DNA of 36,709 nt from Nitrosomonadales bacterium (GTDB taxonomy: Bacteria > Pseudomonadota > Gammaproteobacteria > Burkholderiales > Gallionellaceae), in the NCBI GenBank assembly GCA_023259015.1, contig JAHFRC010000015.1, forward strand, positions 1-36,709, read 5' to 3'. The stretch's first letter is position 1, and each line of letters starts with the position of its first letter. Of the stretch, positions 15,829-23,639 are shown in pieces. Made by a program: the position numbers and the translations under genes. Below the pieces are notes generated by a model. That model was not told where the DNA came from, did not search any database, and worked only from the letters and a program-made list of their open reading frames with translations.

Positions 15829-17695
15829 TTGATTTCTCCTGTGGCAACTCTCTGATGGCCGATATGAACGTGTGAAAACAATCATCCTCATGGGGAACTG
15901 CCCTCTCCCACGATGATGTCTCTTCCGTTTGCCCAATACAAGAGAACCCGAGCCTGGAGTAGAGATTTTCGACCATCTGGTTTTTTTTCGACTTTACATA
16001 TTTTCCGAGTATTCTTCCTGCGGAGATGGAGGAAGCAATCCTGCACACTTCATTCATGATGAACTCCTCCACCCCCCTCGAAAGAACCCTGCAACTCATG
16101 ACCCACGAAAGGATTTCAAGCGATTCTTCCACTTGTTTGAGGATGATCACCGAAATCAGGCCATTATCGCCGAAGCGGTCTTTCAGCTTGAAATACCGGA
16201 TGTGCGTGGATTTATCCTCTTTTGCCGCCTCGAAATCCGCCGCCATGTACCTCAGATTCGTCAGGTTGAACTGGTTGCTCTTTTGCATGAGTTGCGCCAT
16301 TCGCGGCAGGTGAAAAGAGTCCACGGAGCCTACTACGCATTCCATTTGCAGGTCTTTCAGGTACTCGTTGATATTGGAATGCTGCTGCTGGAGATCCATC
16401 CGCATCGCATTTTCGGAGTACATTTTAACCCGCGTAATATCCTCCTCGATGATGGACAAGGCTTCAAAGTAGCCATGCGCTTCCACAGCAGCAATATATT
16501 CAGCCGGATCTGCCGGAAGCTCGGGAACGCACACCATGGGAAGCTGCTGCCTTACCAGATCACGTTCTACAGGGTTATCGTCGATGAACACCAGCGAGTC
16601 CAGCCCGATATTCAGGTGTGTTGCTATTTCGCGGATATTGCCCGGCTTATGCTGCCAGTTTGCGATAAAGATAGAAATGTCTTCCAGCTTCAATTGCATT
16701 TCCGGATGTTGGGCAAACACTTCTTTGGCCGTATCTTCCTGGTTCTTGCTGCAAACCGCGAGAATGATGCCGCGATCCTTCAATGACTTGAGGTATTTAT
16801 GAAATTCGACAAACGCCTCTCCCTCCGGCGTCGATCCCAATTGAATTCCATCTATTCCGTCATCTCCGATGATGCCGCCCCAAAGGGTATTATCCAGATC
16901 GAGAACGATGCATTTCTTGGAGAGCCCCTTGATAGCGGCAATCACCCTCGATACACGCCGGGCCACAATGGCGGAAGCGTCAAGAGTAATCGCGTGTTTG
17001 GAGTGGTGCCAGAGCCGGTTATCCGCCCACAATTGGGTTCCGCACCAGCGGGAAATAGCCTCGATATCGAAAAGAATAACGCGGGGGGTCGTTACCGAAA
17101 CAAGCGCACTGTTGTATCGCCGAATAAGGTTGGAAGGCCCCCATTGGGCGGTTCCCGCGACATTTCCCAGAGAATTGAAATGGGGAAAATCAGAATTATT
17201 CTGGATGATCATTGCGGAACTGTTTGCCTGAATTGCGTCCCACAGCGCCCGCATCCGTGAGACTGCGTCATCAATCCGCGCCTGAGAGTGGCCTTCCTGC
17301 TCAAGCAAAACCTGCTCTTCGAGAAGCGTGTCCCGGTATGTTGTAAAAATCCAGATGATATCCGGGCGGAACGAATACAGGTCTGAGGCCGTATCCAATA
17401 CGGTTTGGGTCAGGGTGCCGAATTTAGAAAAATAAATCGAGGGTTCGAAGCCTTCAAGTAAAAGCCTGGCTTCCAGCGCCTGAACGAGATGTTCAAGAGT
17501 GCTGTTGCCCACGACGGCGACGCGCAGGGGAACGAACTTTACTTCGCTTCTGTCTATTGACCGCAAAAGTTTCAAGTACTGCGAAAGGTGAAGGAAGTCA
17601 TTCGTTGATGAAAGAACATTCCGCATGCCATGAAAAGCTGCAGCATGGCTCCCGTTTTGCATCTGTTCCTGAATTTGTTTCCGTTGCTTGATCAT
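15815..17695 (-). CDS. FkbH-like HAD-superfamily acyl-loading protein with GNAT-like C-terminus
   Basis: A 626-residue multidomain protein. Residues 55-250 form an SGNH-like N-terminal domain (V-V-G-N-S-T near 61-66). Next is a HAD phosphatase-type core with D266-L-D268-N-T270-L-W-G-G, Ser316, Lys350 and D372-D373. The C-terminal part (about 440-610) resembles GNAT-like acyltransferase folds (N-Q-F-N-L-T, D-R-F-G-D-N-G-L). Members such as FkbH make glyceryl-ACP from 1,3-bisphosphoglycerate in polyketide pathways. Here the partner is the ACP just downstream. The start overlaps the MaoC stop (ATGA). Glyceryl loading is inferred from the family; another phosphorylated substrate is possible. Confidence 0.88.
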   Translation of the reverse strand: MIKQRKQIQEQMQNGSHAAAFHGMRNVLSSTNDFLHLSQYLKLLRSIDRSEVKFVPLRVAVVGNSTLEHLVQALEARLLLEGFEPSIYFSKFGTLTQTVLDTASDLYSFRPDIIWIFTTYRDTLLEEQVLLEQEGHSQARIDDAVSRMRALWDAIQANSSAMIIQNNSDFPHFNSLGNVAGTAQWGPSNLIRRYNSALVSVTTPRVILFDIEAISRWCGTQLWADNRLWHHSKHAITLDASAIVARRVSRVIAAIKGLSKKCIVLDLDNTLWGGIIGDDGIDGIQLGSTPEGEAFVEFHKYLKSLKDRGIILAVCSKNQEDTAKEVFAQHPEMQLKLEDISIFIANWQHKPGNIREIATHLNIGLDSLVFIDDNPVERDLVRQQLPMVCVPELPADPAEYIAAVEAHGYFEALSIIEEDITRVKMYSENAMRMDLQQQHSNINEYLKDLQMECVVGSVDSFHLPRMAQLMQKSNQFNLTNLRYMAADFEAAKEDKSTHIRYFKLKDRFGDNGLISVIILKQVEESLEILSWVMSCRVLSRGVEEFIMNEVCRIASSISAGRILGKYVKSKKNQMVENLYSRLGFSCIGQTEETSSWERAVPHEDDCFHTFISAIRELPQEKSNAAK

Positions 17696-18144
17696 GCTAT
17701 TTCTTTACCCTGGCCATGGGTAAAACCTACCTGTATTTTTCCGTTTGCGCACAGTGTTTCACCGTGAAATATTTCGGCCCTGACCACGATTACCTTCACA
17801 GCTTCAGACGCCTGCTCGATGGTCAATCGCACCTGGATTGACTGGCCGATATAGGCCGGCTCATGAAAGCGGAATTGCACAGAATGGATGAGCGCATTTT
17901 GCCCTGGAAACCGTGTGCCAACGACACTGGTTGCCAGGGATGTCAAATAAGCCCCATGCACGACCCGTCCGGCAAATCCACGGTTTCTGGCAAATATATC
18001 GGACACATGAAGGGGGCTGGAATCTCCGGTCGCACCAATAAATTGATCGAGCTTTGCCTCGGTCAGAGTAAAGTCTGCGCAAAATTCCCTGCCTTCAAAA
18101 GACTCGTGAAATTCCAGTGTTGATATCTCGGCTGGGTTAATCAC
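17692..18144 (-). CDS. MaoC-family (R)-hydratase/dehydratase
   Basis: A 150-residue hotdog-fold protein. A GTG start at 18144 is chosen: it follows AAAGGAAA, overlaps the previous gene's stop by eight bases, and gives the family's normal length. The catalytic dyad is Asp41 and His46 in G-A-T-G-D-S-S-P-L-H, followed by G-F-A-G-R-V-V-H-G. MaoC enzymes add or remove water on (R)-3-hydroxyacyl/enoyl thioesters, usually on CoA or ACP. In this operon it could dehydrate or hydrate the ACP-bound acyl group before transfer. The stop overlaps the FkbH-like start. No ketoacyl synthase or reductase is present, so it probably does not serve chain elongation. Confidence 0.87.
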   Translation of the reverse strand: MINPAEISTLEFHESFEGREFCADFTLTEAKLDQFIGATGDSSPLHVSDIFARNRGFAGRVVHGAYLTSLATSVVGTRFPGQNALIHSVQFRFHEPAYIGQSIQVRLTIEQASEAVKVIVVRAEIFHGETLCANGKIQVGFTHGQGKEIA

Positions 18145-19264
18145 CCGTTTTCCTTTCGCTGAGTGGGGTAAGCTTCCAGTTTTCCCATAGGGCATGGCTC
18201 CAGATCGGCGTGGCTTTCTCATCTGCATGAACCGGATCCCAGAAGGCAAATGGGGGGACTTTGCCATTAAGGTCAAGGTATTTAATTGCCGGATCATTCT
18301 TTGGAATTTGAGAAATAATAAACGACTCCTCCATCGTTTGATATTGCTGAAATAACTTTACGTTTTCAAAATCAGAGCGCAAGGGCAGCTTGACGATGAG
18401 GGCGCGGTTGCCGGTTGACTGAAGAAGCTTGATGAGCCTTCCGAATTCGGAAAACTGTTCCTGCTTGAATGATTTGTCAGGCCCTCCGGTCCAATCATTG
18501 CAGGCATCTATGTTGGCGAGCGCCATTTGGTAGGCAAGGCTTGGATCCGGGTGTTTTTCAATCGGGTCAGGCGTAAGCTTCAGATTGCTGATGGCTGGCG
18601 GAAGAATGCGGGAGAGATACTTGGCGTAATAAAACGGCCACACTGCACGTTCATACATCAGGAGGAACTGGATTGGAATGCGGGGTTCGATGGAATGGTC
18701 ATTCACTCTTAAGAGCGCAGAAAAATTGTTTTCAATGTGCTTGTCGAGGTTTGGCATTTTCGCGGACGGGGAGAGAGGGCTATTGTCCTTGTAGAGAGCG
18801 TTCTCGAAAAAGTTGTTAAAAGTAATGCCAATAACAAAAACGGATTTCTTAAGAATTTCTGGCGGGATTACGAGCGAGGCCAGTTGAATCACTTTGATCA
18901 TTTGGGTGATATTGGATTCGCGGATGGCGATGTTGTGCACCTCATATTCCGGAAATAGCACTGATAGTTCATCTGGCATGAATGCAAACTCCGCATTCGA
19001 GCTGCCGATGATCAGCATCTTCGGCTTTGAGGTCTGCCGGAGGAGAAAGAGGCTGTTGAGGAATCCATCATGCCCATTTTCAAACATCGATTCAAATATT
19101 GCGCGGTATGGTGGAGCTGCGCGTTCGGCGATGAAATTATTATTTAATGCACCGCCGCGATGGGTGTCAATATACTCATGTTCAGGGCTTAACCAGAGTG
19201 CGGCATAAAATGAAAGTACCCAGAAAAGTACAAAAAGAAAGATAATGAGGCGAAATTTTTTCAT
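18137..19264 (-). CDS. Membrane-anchored SGNH-like protein (DltD/AlgJ-like)
   Basis: A 375-residue protein. The ATG at 19264 is preferred over a TTG eleven codons upstream. One N-terminal membrane segment (I-I-F-L-F-V-L-F-W-V-L-S-F-Y-A-A-L-W-L) is followed by a large, probably periplasmic domain. G-S-S-N (Ser89) near residue 87 and D343-P-V-H346 near the C-terminus give the Ser and Asp-x-x-His pattern of SGNH hydrolases, acyltransferases and DltD. In Dlt and alginate-acetylation systems such a protein works with the MBOAT channel to place the acyl group on its acceptor. It is the first gene of the five-gene minus-strand operon. The family match is by motif and layout, not by strong overall similarity. 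Confidence 0.72.
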   Translation of the reverse strand: MKKFRLIIFLFVLFWVLSFYAALWLSPEHEYIDTHRGGALNNNFIAERAAPPYRAIFESMFENGHDGFLNSLFLLRQTSKPKMLIIGSSNAEFAFMPDELSVLFPEYEVHNIAIRESNITQMIKVIQLASLVIPPEILKKSVFVIGITFNNFFENALYKDNSPLSPSAKMPNLDKHIENNFSALLRVNDHSIEPRIPIQFLLMYERAVWPFYYAKYLSRILPPAISNLKLTPDPIEKHPDPSLAYQMALANIDACNDWTGGPDKSFKQEQFSEFGRLIKLLQSTGNRALIVKLPLRSDFENVKLFQQYQTMEESFIISQIPKNDPAIKYLDLNGKVPPFAFWDPVHADEKATPIWSHALWENWKLTPLSERKTGD

Positions 19265-19561
19265 CTTCAACAATAGCTGTTTAATGGGTGAGCACAATAC
19301 AGCTTTATTTTTCAGGTGATCTATCCCGAATATGGAAGGTTTTCTTTCGATATCTTGAATCCTAGCATTTTTCCGGGAGGATGGTTGAGACGATCAACCA
19401 TCTGCTGCCATTGCTTGTGGGCAATCTTGAGAAAGTTGCATTTCAAATTTGAATCAGCCTGTTAAAATCATGGGTGGTCGAATCAATACTCAATATGTTC
19501 GAATGACAACCAAAAGAAATGCAAGTTCATTCATGCGGCAGTTGCACTGCCGCAATAGCCC
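19265..19561. promoter_or_regulatory. Divergent control region between the acyl-transfer operon and rnhA
   Basis: No gene is seen in these 297 bases, but there are three symmetric sites. GATGGTTGA (19380-19388) and TCAACCATC (19394-19402) form a perfect 9-bp inverted repeat. TTCAAATTTGAA (19442-19453) is a perfect palindrome. GCGGCAGT/ACTGCCGC (19535-19553) is a hairpin ending eight bases before the rnhA ATG. A possible rnhA promoter is TTGCAT (19436) with TGTTAA (19460), spaced 18 bases, which would place the palindrome in its spacer. The promoter call is tentative. Confidence 0.45.
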
Positions 19562-20032
19562 ATGAGTGATGATATCGTTGAGATATTTACCGACGGGGCA
19601 TGCAAAGGCAACCCCGGCGTGGGCGGATGGGGCGCGTTGCTGCAAACCAGGGGCAAGGAACGCGAGCTATGCGGCGGCGAGGCGCACACCACCAATAACC
19701 GCATGGAGCTGATGGGCGCAATCCGTGCGCTGGAGGCGCTGAAGCGCCCTTGCCGCGTGATCCTGCATACCGACTCGAAATATGTGCAGCAGGGCATCAG
19801 TGAATGGGTGCACAACTGGAAACGGCGCGGCTGGAAGACCGCCGACAAAAAACCGGTGAAAAATGAAGACCTGTGGCGCAGGCTCGATGAATTGGTAGGT
19901 AAACACCATGTGCAATGGGTGTGGGTGAAGGGGCATGCCGGGCATGACGGCAATGAGCGCGCCGACCAATTGGCGAATCGCGGCTGCGTGGAGGTGACGG
20001 CGCTTTCCGGGCAGCCAGAAAAACAGGGATGA
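19562..20032 (+). CDS. rnhA: Ribonuclease HI
   Basis: A 156-residue enzyme with all four catalytic acids: Asp11 (F-T-D-G-A-C), Glu49 (N-R-M-E-L-M), Asp71 (H-T-D-S-K-Y) and Asp135 (N-E-R-A-D-Q-L-A). It degrades the RNA strand of RNA-DNA hybrids. Length is normal. There is no ribosome site; instead a perfect 8-bp hairpin ends eight bases before the ATG. This is the intact copy. A degraded copy lies 7 kb upstream, beside the methyltransferase gene where rnhA would be expected, so this one either was duplicated or arrived with the island. It is followed by dnaQ after 109 bases. Confidence 0.96.
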   Translation: MSDDIVEIFTDGACKGNPGVGGWGALLQTRGKERELCGGEAHTTNNRMELMGAIRALEALKRPCRVILHTDSKYVQQGISEWVHNWKRRGWKTADKKPVKNEDLWRRLDELVGKHHVQWVWVKGHAGHDGNERADQLANRGCVEVTALSGQPEKQG

Positions 20033-20141
20033 TCTGATGATGGGTTCATGTGAACATGAGGTGATTGGTGAGGGGGCTGCCGGTTCCCTGGTAGCGTTTT
20101 CCTTGCGGGGGCATTGAGCAATTATTGGGTGGGGGCAGGAT

Positions 20142-20849
20142 ATGAGACAAATCATACTGGATACAGAAACCACTGGCCTTGACCCGAAGCAGGGGCACCG
20201 CATAATCGAACTGGCGGCCATCGAATTGTGCAACCGCAAGGTTTCCGAGCGGCGTTTCCACCGCTATCTTAACCCCGAGCGCGAAATAGACCCGGGCGCG
20301 GCAGAAATACACGGCCTGACTTTTGAGCGTTTGCAGGACGAACCCAGATTTGCGGAAGTTGCACCGGCGCTACTCGAATTTATCAGCGGTGCGGAACTCA
20401 TCATCCACAATGCGCCGTTCGATGTCGGTTTTCTCAACAAGGAGCTGGAACTGGCCGGGTTGCCCGCATTGTGCGAGCATTGTCCCAGCATAATCGACAC
20501 CCTGAAGCTTGCGAAAGACTTGCATCCGGGCAAGAAAAACAACCTGAACGCATTGTGCGACCGTTACCAGATCGATAATTCGCACCGCACCTTGCACGGC
20601 GCGCTGCTCGATACCGAGCTGCTGGGGGAAGTTTACCTGGCGATGACGCGCGGGCAGGAGAGCCTGCTGGGAGACGGGAACGATGAAGAAGAGCAGGGCG
20701 CCGCATTACTCGGCAGCATGCCGCACCTCTCTGTGCGTGTGTTGCTGGCGACGGAAGAGGAACTGGCGCAACACGCGCAGCAGTTGGCGGATATCGACAA
20801 GGCCAGCAAGGGCGCCTGCCTGTGGAAGCAAATGGAATCGCAGGTGTAA
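20142..20849 (+). CDS. dnaQ: DNA polymerase III epsilon subunit (proofreading 3'-5' exonuclease)
   Basis: A 235-residue DEDDh exonuclease. Exo I is L-D-T-E-T-T-G with Asp7 and Glu9, Exo II is H-N-A-P-F-D-V-G-F, and Exo III is H-G-A-L-L-D-T-E-L-L. The C-terminal part after about residue 185 is the tail that binds the alpha subunit. It proofreads during chromosome replication. It lies downstream of rnhA, the common proteobacterial order, with 109 bases between. The intergenic stretch has a small palindrome, GTTCATGTGAAC, and no gene. Confidence 0.95.
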   Translation: MRQIILDTETTGLDPKQGHRIIELAAIELCNRKVSERRFHRYLNPEREIDPGAAEIHGLTFERLQDEPRFAEVAPALLEFISGAELIIHNAPFDVGFLNKELELAGLPALCEHCPSIIDTLKLAKDLHPGKKNNLNALCDRYQIDNSHRTLHGALLDTELLGEVYLAMTRGQESLLGDGNDEEEQGAALLGSMPHLSVRVLLATEEELAQHAQQLADIDKASKGACLWKQMESQV

Positions 20850-21071
20850 CGCCTGGTGCGAAAACAAAATAGCGCATCAAACGCGGATGTTCCGATTATC
20901 GGCGATGAAGCAGGATGGCATGCACGCACGAAAAAAACATATTGCTGATATTGCGCTTCCATGGTTTTGGGGTGTCTAATTTGCGCCTTTGTTTCTGGAT
21001 GCACAAACACTGAATGCCTGAACCCATGGCATTAACGGAAGCTCGCTCAGATAGTTCTATCAGTGATAGCG

Positions 21072-21115
21072 GGCATGGCGGGTTTCATCATAAAGGGCGG
21101 CAAATTTGCCATGCC
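21072..21115. promoter_or_regulatory. Nested inverted repeats upstream of the SUMF1-domain gene
   Basis: GGCATGGC (21072-21079) and GCCATGCC (21108-21115) form a perfect 8-bp inverted repeat. Overlapping its right arm, GGCAAATTTGCC (21099-21110) is a perfect 12-bp palindrome. They end 19 bases before the start codon and could be an operator or an mRNA hairpin. The rest of 20850-21134 shows no gene. Confidence 0.4.
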
Positions 21116-21134
21116 TGTTACAGAAGGTGGTTGC

Positions 21135-21809
21135 ATGAAATTTACAATAAACTTTCTGGCTCTGATATTCGGCTTGTTGCTGTTGGATGCGCACGCCGAA
21201 CAGGACAAGGCCAACACGCTCAGAGCTCAGGCAGAAAAAGAAGTCAGGGCAGGGAAAATAGGCTACGTGATGGTGCATATTCCGGGCACGAACTACGAGA
21301 TCGGCAAATACGAAGTGACCCAAAGCGAATGGCGAGCGGTGATGCAAGATAACCCCAGTTATTTCAAATCCTGCGGCGGCCCCTGCCCAATGGAAAGGGT
21401 GAGCTGGGAAGATGTCCAGCAATTCATCTCGCTGATTAACGCCGAAACTGGTAAACAATACCGCTTGCCGACCGAAGCCGAATGGGAATATGCCTGCTAT
21501 GGCGGCAGCAAGACCGAATACTGTGGCGGCGACGATCTTGATGCTGTTGGGTGGTTTAACGGCAACAGCGATGGCAAAACCCATCCAGTGGGCCAGAAAC
21601 AAGCCAACGGCTACGGTTTGTATGACATGAGCGGCAATGTATGGGAATGGACGGGTGATTGCTTCGACGATGGCTGTTTGCGGCGCGTGGTACGTGGCGG
21701 CTCGTGGGTCAACATACCGCGGGATGCACGCGTGGCTAAGCAATTCGGTTTCGACCCTATGGACTTTAGCGAAGTCGTAGGGTTTCGTCTTGCCAGGACG
21801 CTTCCTTGA
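21135..21809 (+). CDS. Secreted SUMF1/FGE-domain protein
   Basis: A 224-residue protein. The ATG at 21135 follows AGAAGGTGG, and a signal peptide (F-L-A-L-I-F-G-L-L-L-L-D-A-H-A) comes next. The domain matches the formylglycine-generating-enzyme-like (SUMF1) fold: Y-E-V-T-Q-S-E-W, N-P-S-Y-F, V-S-W-E-D-V, L-P-T-E-A-E-W-E-Y-A, G-L-Y-D-M-S-G-N-V-W-E-W, and R-V-V-R-G-G-S-W. True FGE activity needs a specific cysteine pair that I cannot confirm here. Short secreted members without it often act as ligand-binding or serine/threonine-kinase-associated modules. No sulfatase gene is nearby, so a sulfatase-activating role is doubtful. Confidence 0.85.
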   Translation: MKFTINFLALIFGLLLLDAHAEQDKANTLRAQAEKEVRAGKIGYVMVHIPGTNYEIGKYEVTQSEWRAVMQDNPSYFKSCGGPCPMERVSWEDVQQFISLINAETGKQYRLPTEAEWEYACYGGSKTEYCGGDDLDAVGWFNGNSDGKTHPVGQKQANGYGLYDMSGNVWEWTGDCFDDGCLRRVVRGGSWVNIPRDARVAKQFGFDPMDFSEVVGFRLARTLP

Positions 21810-21992
21810 GGGTGATTGCTATCCATCCAGCTCGTGGCCGGCTACAGATTGCATCGAGATGCCATCATCCGAATGGCGTTATCAATCCATTGCAACCACG
21901 GCCTGCCTGTTGCGGGTAAATTTAATTAAGGAAGCAAACCCTTTGAGCGGAATTATGGATTGGAGGCGCTCGCCGCCATGCAGTCCATTTAG

Positions 21993-22040
21993 TGCTATAG
22001 TTTCCGCATATTTTTTGACTTCAACCTGGAGGGACTAACG
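21993..22040 (+). promoter_or_regulatory. Extended -10 promoter and ribosome site of lemA
   Basis: TGCTATAGT at 21993-22001 fits an extended -10 element (TG, one base, TATAGT). No clear -35 is visible. GGAGGG at 22028-22033 lies seven bases before the lemA ATG. Confidence 0.4.
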
Positions 22041-22661
22041 ATGCGAGCCTTATGGATAGTTTTACTGACGTTGATGTTGAGCGGTTGCGGTTACAATACA
22101 TTGCAGACCACCGATGAACAGATCAGGGCGAGTTGGGCGGAGGTGCTGAACCAGTATCAGCGGCGTGCCGACCTGATTCCCAATCTGATGAATACGGTCA
22201 AGGGTTTTGCCGCGCAGGAGCAGACCGTGCTGCTGGGCGTCACCGAGGCGCGCGCCAGGGTCGGCAGCATCCAGGCCACGCCAGAGTTGATCAACGATGC
22301 ACAGGGCTTCGCCAAATTCCAGGCCGCGCAGGGGCAACTGTCTTCGGCATTGAGCCGCTTGCTGGTGGTTGCCGAAAATTACCCGCAACTGAAATCCGAT
22401 GCCAACTTCCGCGACTTGCAGGCGCAACTGGAAGGCACAGAAAACCGCATCACCGTGGCGCGCAACCGCTACATCAAGGCGGTGCAGGAATATAACATCA
22501 TAGTGCGCTCCTTCCCGAGCAACCTCACCGCGATGATGTTCGGCTTCAGCGTGAAACCGTCATTCACGGTGGAAAACGAGAAAGAGATTTCCCGTCCTCC
22601 GGCGGTCAGTTTTGAGGCCCCCAAAGCAGTTCCACCCAATACTGCCGTACCGGCAAAATAA
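22041..22661 (+). CDS. lemA: LemA-family lipoprotein
   Basis: A 206-residue protein. The signal ends in a lipobox (M-L-S-G-C-G) with Cys16 as the lipidation site. The mature part has the LemA pattern of long helices: Q-Y-Q-R-R-A-D-L-I-P-N-L, V-T-E-A-R-A-R-V, A-E-N-Y-P-Q-L-K-S, and N-R-Y-I-K-A-V-Q-E-Y-N. LemA proteins are envelope proteins of uncertain role commonly encoded with TPM-domain proteins, as here. The next gene starts immediately at 22662 with no gap, so the two are cotranscribed. Confidence 0.93.
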   Translation: MRALWIVLLTLMLSGCGYNTLQTTDEQIRASWAEVLNQYQRRADLIPNLMNTVKGFAAQEQTVLLGVTEARARVGSIQATPELINDAQGFAKFQAAQGQLSSALSRLLVVAENYPQLKSDANFRDLQAQLEGTENRITVARNRYIKAVQEYNIIVRSFPSNLTAMMFGFSVKPSFTVENEKEISRPPAVSFEAPKAVPPNTAVPAK

Positions 22662-23498
22662 ATGCGAGCCATAGCGCAGGTTACCCTGCTTGCGCTGCTG
22701 CTCGTGGGGGCGGCGCGGGCCGATGTTGCCGTGCCGCCGCTGGTGCATCGCATCACCGATCTCACCGCGACACTGGATGCAGGACAAACCCAAACACTGG
22801 AATCGCGCCTCGCCGCATTTGAAGGAAAGAAGGGCGCACAGCTTGCAGTGCTGATCGTGCCGACCACGCAACCGGAAAGCATCGAGCAATTCGGCATTCG
22901 CGTGGTGGAAGCTTGGGAGCTTGGGCGCAAGGGCGTTGACGACGGCGCGCTGCTGCTCGTCGCCAAGGATGACCGCGCCCTGCGCATCGAGGTGGGCTAT
23001 GGCCTGGAAGGTGTGTTGAACGATGCCACGGCGAAACGCATTGTGGATGAAATCATTGTGCCGCATTTCAAGCGCGGCGAGTTTTATCCGGGCATCGAGT
23101 CCGGCACGGCAGCGATGATGCGGGTGATCGAGGGCGAACCCTTGCCGCCGCCGAAGCGCGCCGCCGCAAGCGGCAAATTTGATATCGAGTCGCTGCTGTT
23201 CATCGGCTTCGGGCTGGTGGTGGTTGTGGGCGGCATGTTGCGCGCAATGCTCGGGCGTTTCCCCGCTGCCGTGTTGATGGGCGGGATGCTGGGAGGATTG
23301 GCTTGGCTGATGGTTGCGCCGTTGTTGATTGCGCTGCTGGTGGGATTGATGGCGTTCGTGTTCGTGTTGCTGGGAGGCTCGGGGCGCGGTTTCGGCGGCT
23401 ATGGCGGCGGTGGATTCGGCCATGGCGGATTTGGAGGAGGGGGCTTCAGCGGCGGTGGCGGCGGATTTGGCGGCGGCGGGGCATCGGGGAGATGGTGA
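22662..23498 (+). CDS. TPM-domain membrane protein (YgcG family)
   Basis: A 278-residue protein. An N-terminal signal peptide is followed by a TPM domain (residues about 30-150: V-H-R-I-T-D-L, F-E-G-K-K-G-A-Q-L-A-V-L-I-V, G-V-D-D-G-A-L-L-L-V-A, V-G-Y-G-L-E-G-V-L-N-D). Then come membrane segments at roughly 180-240 and a glycine-rich tail (G-F-G-G-Y-G-G-G-G-F-G), typical of the YgcG/Psb32 group. The TPM domain is exposed outside the cytoplasm; its biochemical role is not settled. The start directly abuts the lemA stop. The low-complexity tail makes the DNA at 23390-23490 strongly G-rich. Confidence 0.92.
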   Translation: MRAIAQVTLLALLLVGAARADVAVPPLVHRITDLTATLDAGQTQTLESRLAAFEGKKGAQLAVLIVPTTQPESIEQFGIRVVEAWELGRKGVDDGALLLVAKDDRALRIEVGYGLEGVLNDATAKRIVDEIIVPHFKRGEFYPGIESGTAAMMRVIEGEPLPPPKRAAASGKFDIESLLFIGFGLVVVVGGMLRAMLGRFPAAVLMGGMLGGLAWLMVAPLLIALLVGLMAFVFVLLGGSGRGFGGYGGGGFGHGGFGGGGFSGGGGGFGGGGASGRW

Positions 23499-23511
23499 CC
23501 ATGAAAAAACA

Positions 23512-23634
23512 TTTCACCACGAAGGGCGCAGGGTACACGAAGATTTTTCAAGAGAAGGCCTGCTATAGGGCGATTACAAATAAGGGAATAACCTTGTGTT
23601 CTCCTTCGTGTTCTTCGTGGTTAAGCTGTGAAAA
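23512..23634. repeat. CACGAAG-type intergenic inverted repeat
   Basis: CCACGAAG (23517-23524) and ACACGAAG (23535-23542) on the left are mirrored by CTTCGTGT (23604-23611) and CTTCGTGG (23613-23620) on the right, enclosing about 60 bases. The structure lies between two TPM-domain genes. Similar CACGAAG-rich spacer repeats occur in many environmental bacterial genomes, from memory. Confidence 0.6.
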
Positions 23635-23639
23635 TTAAC

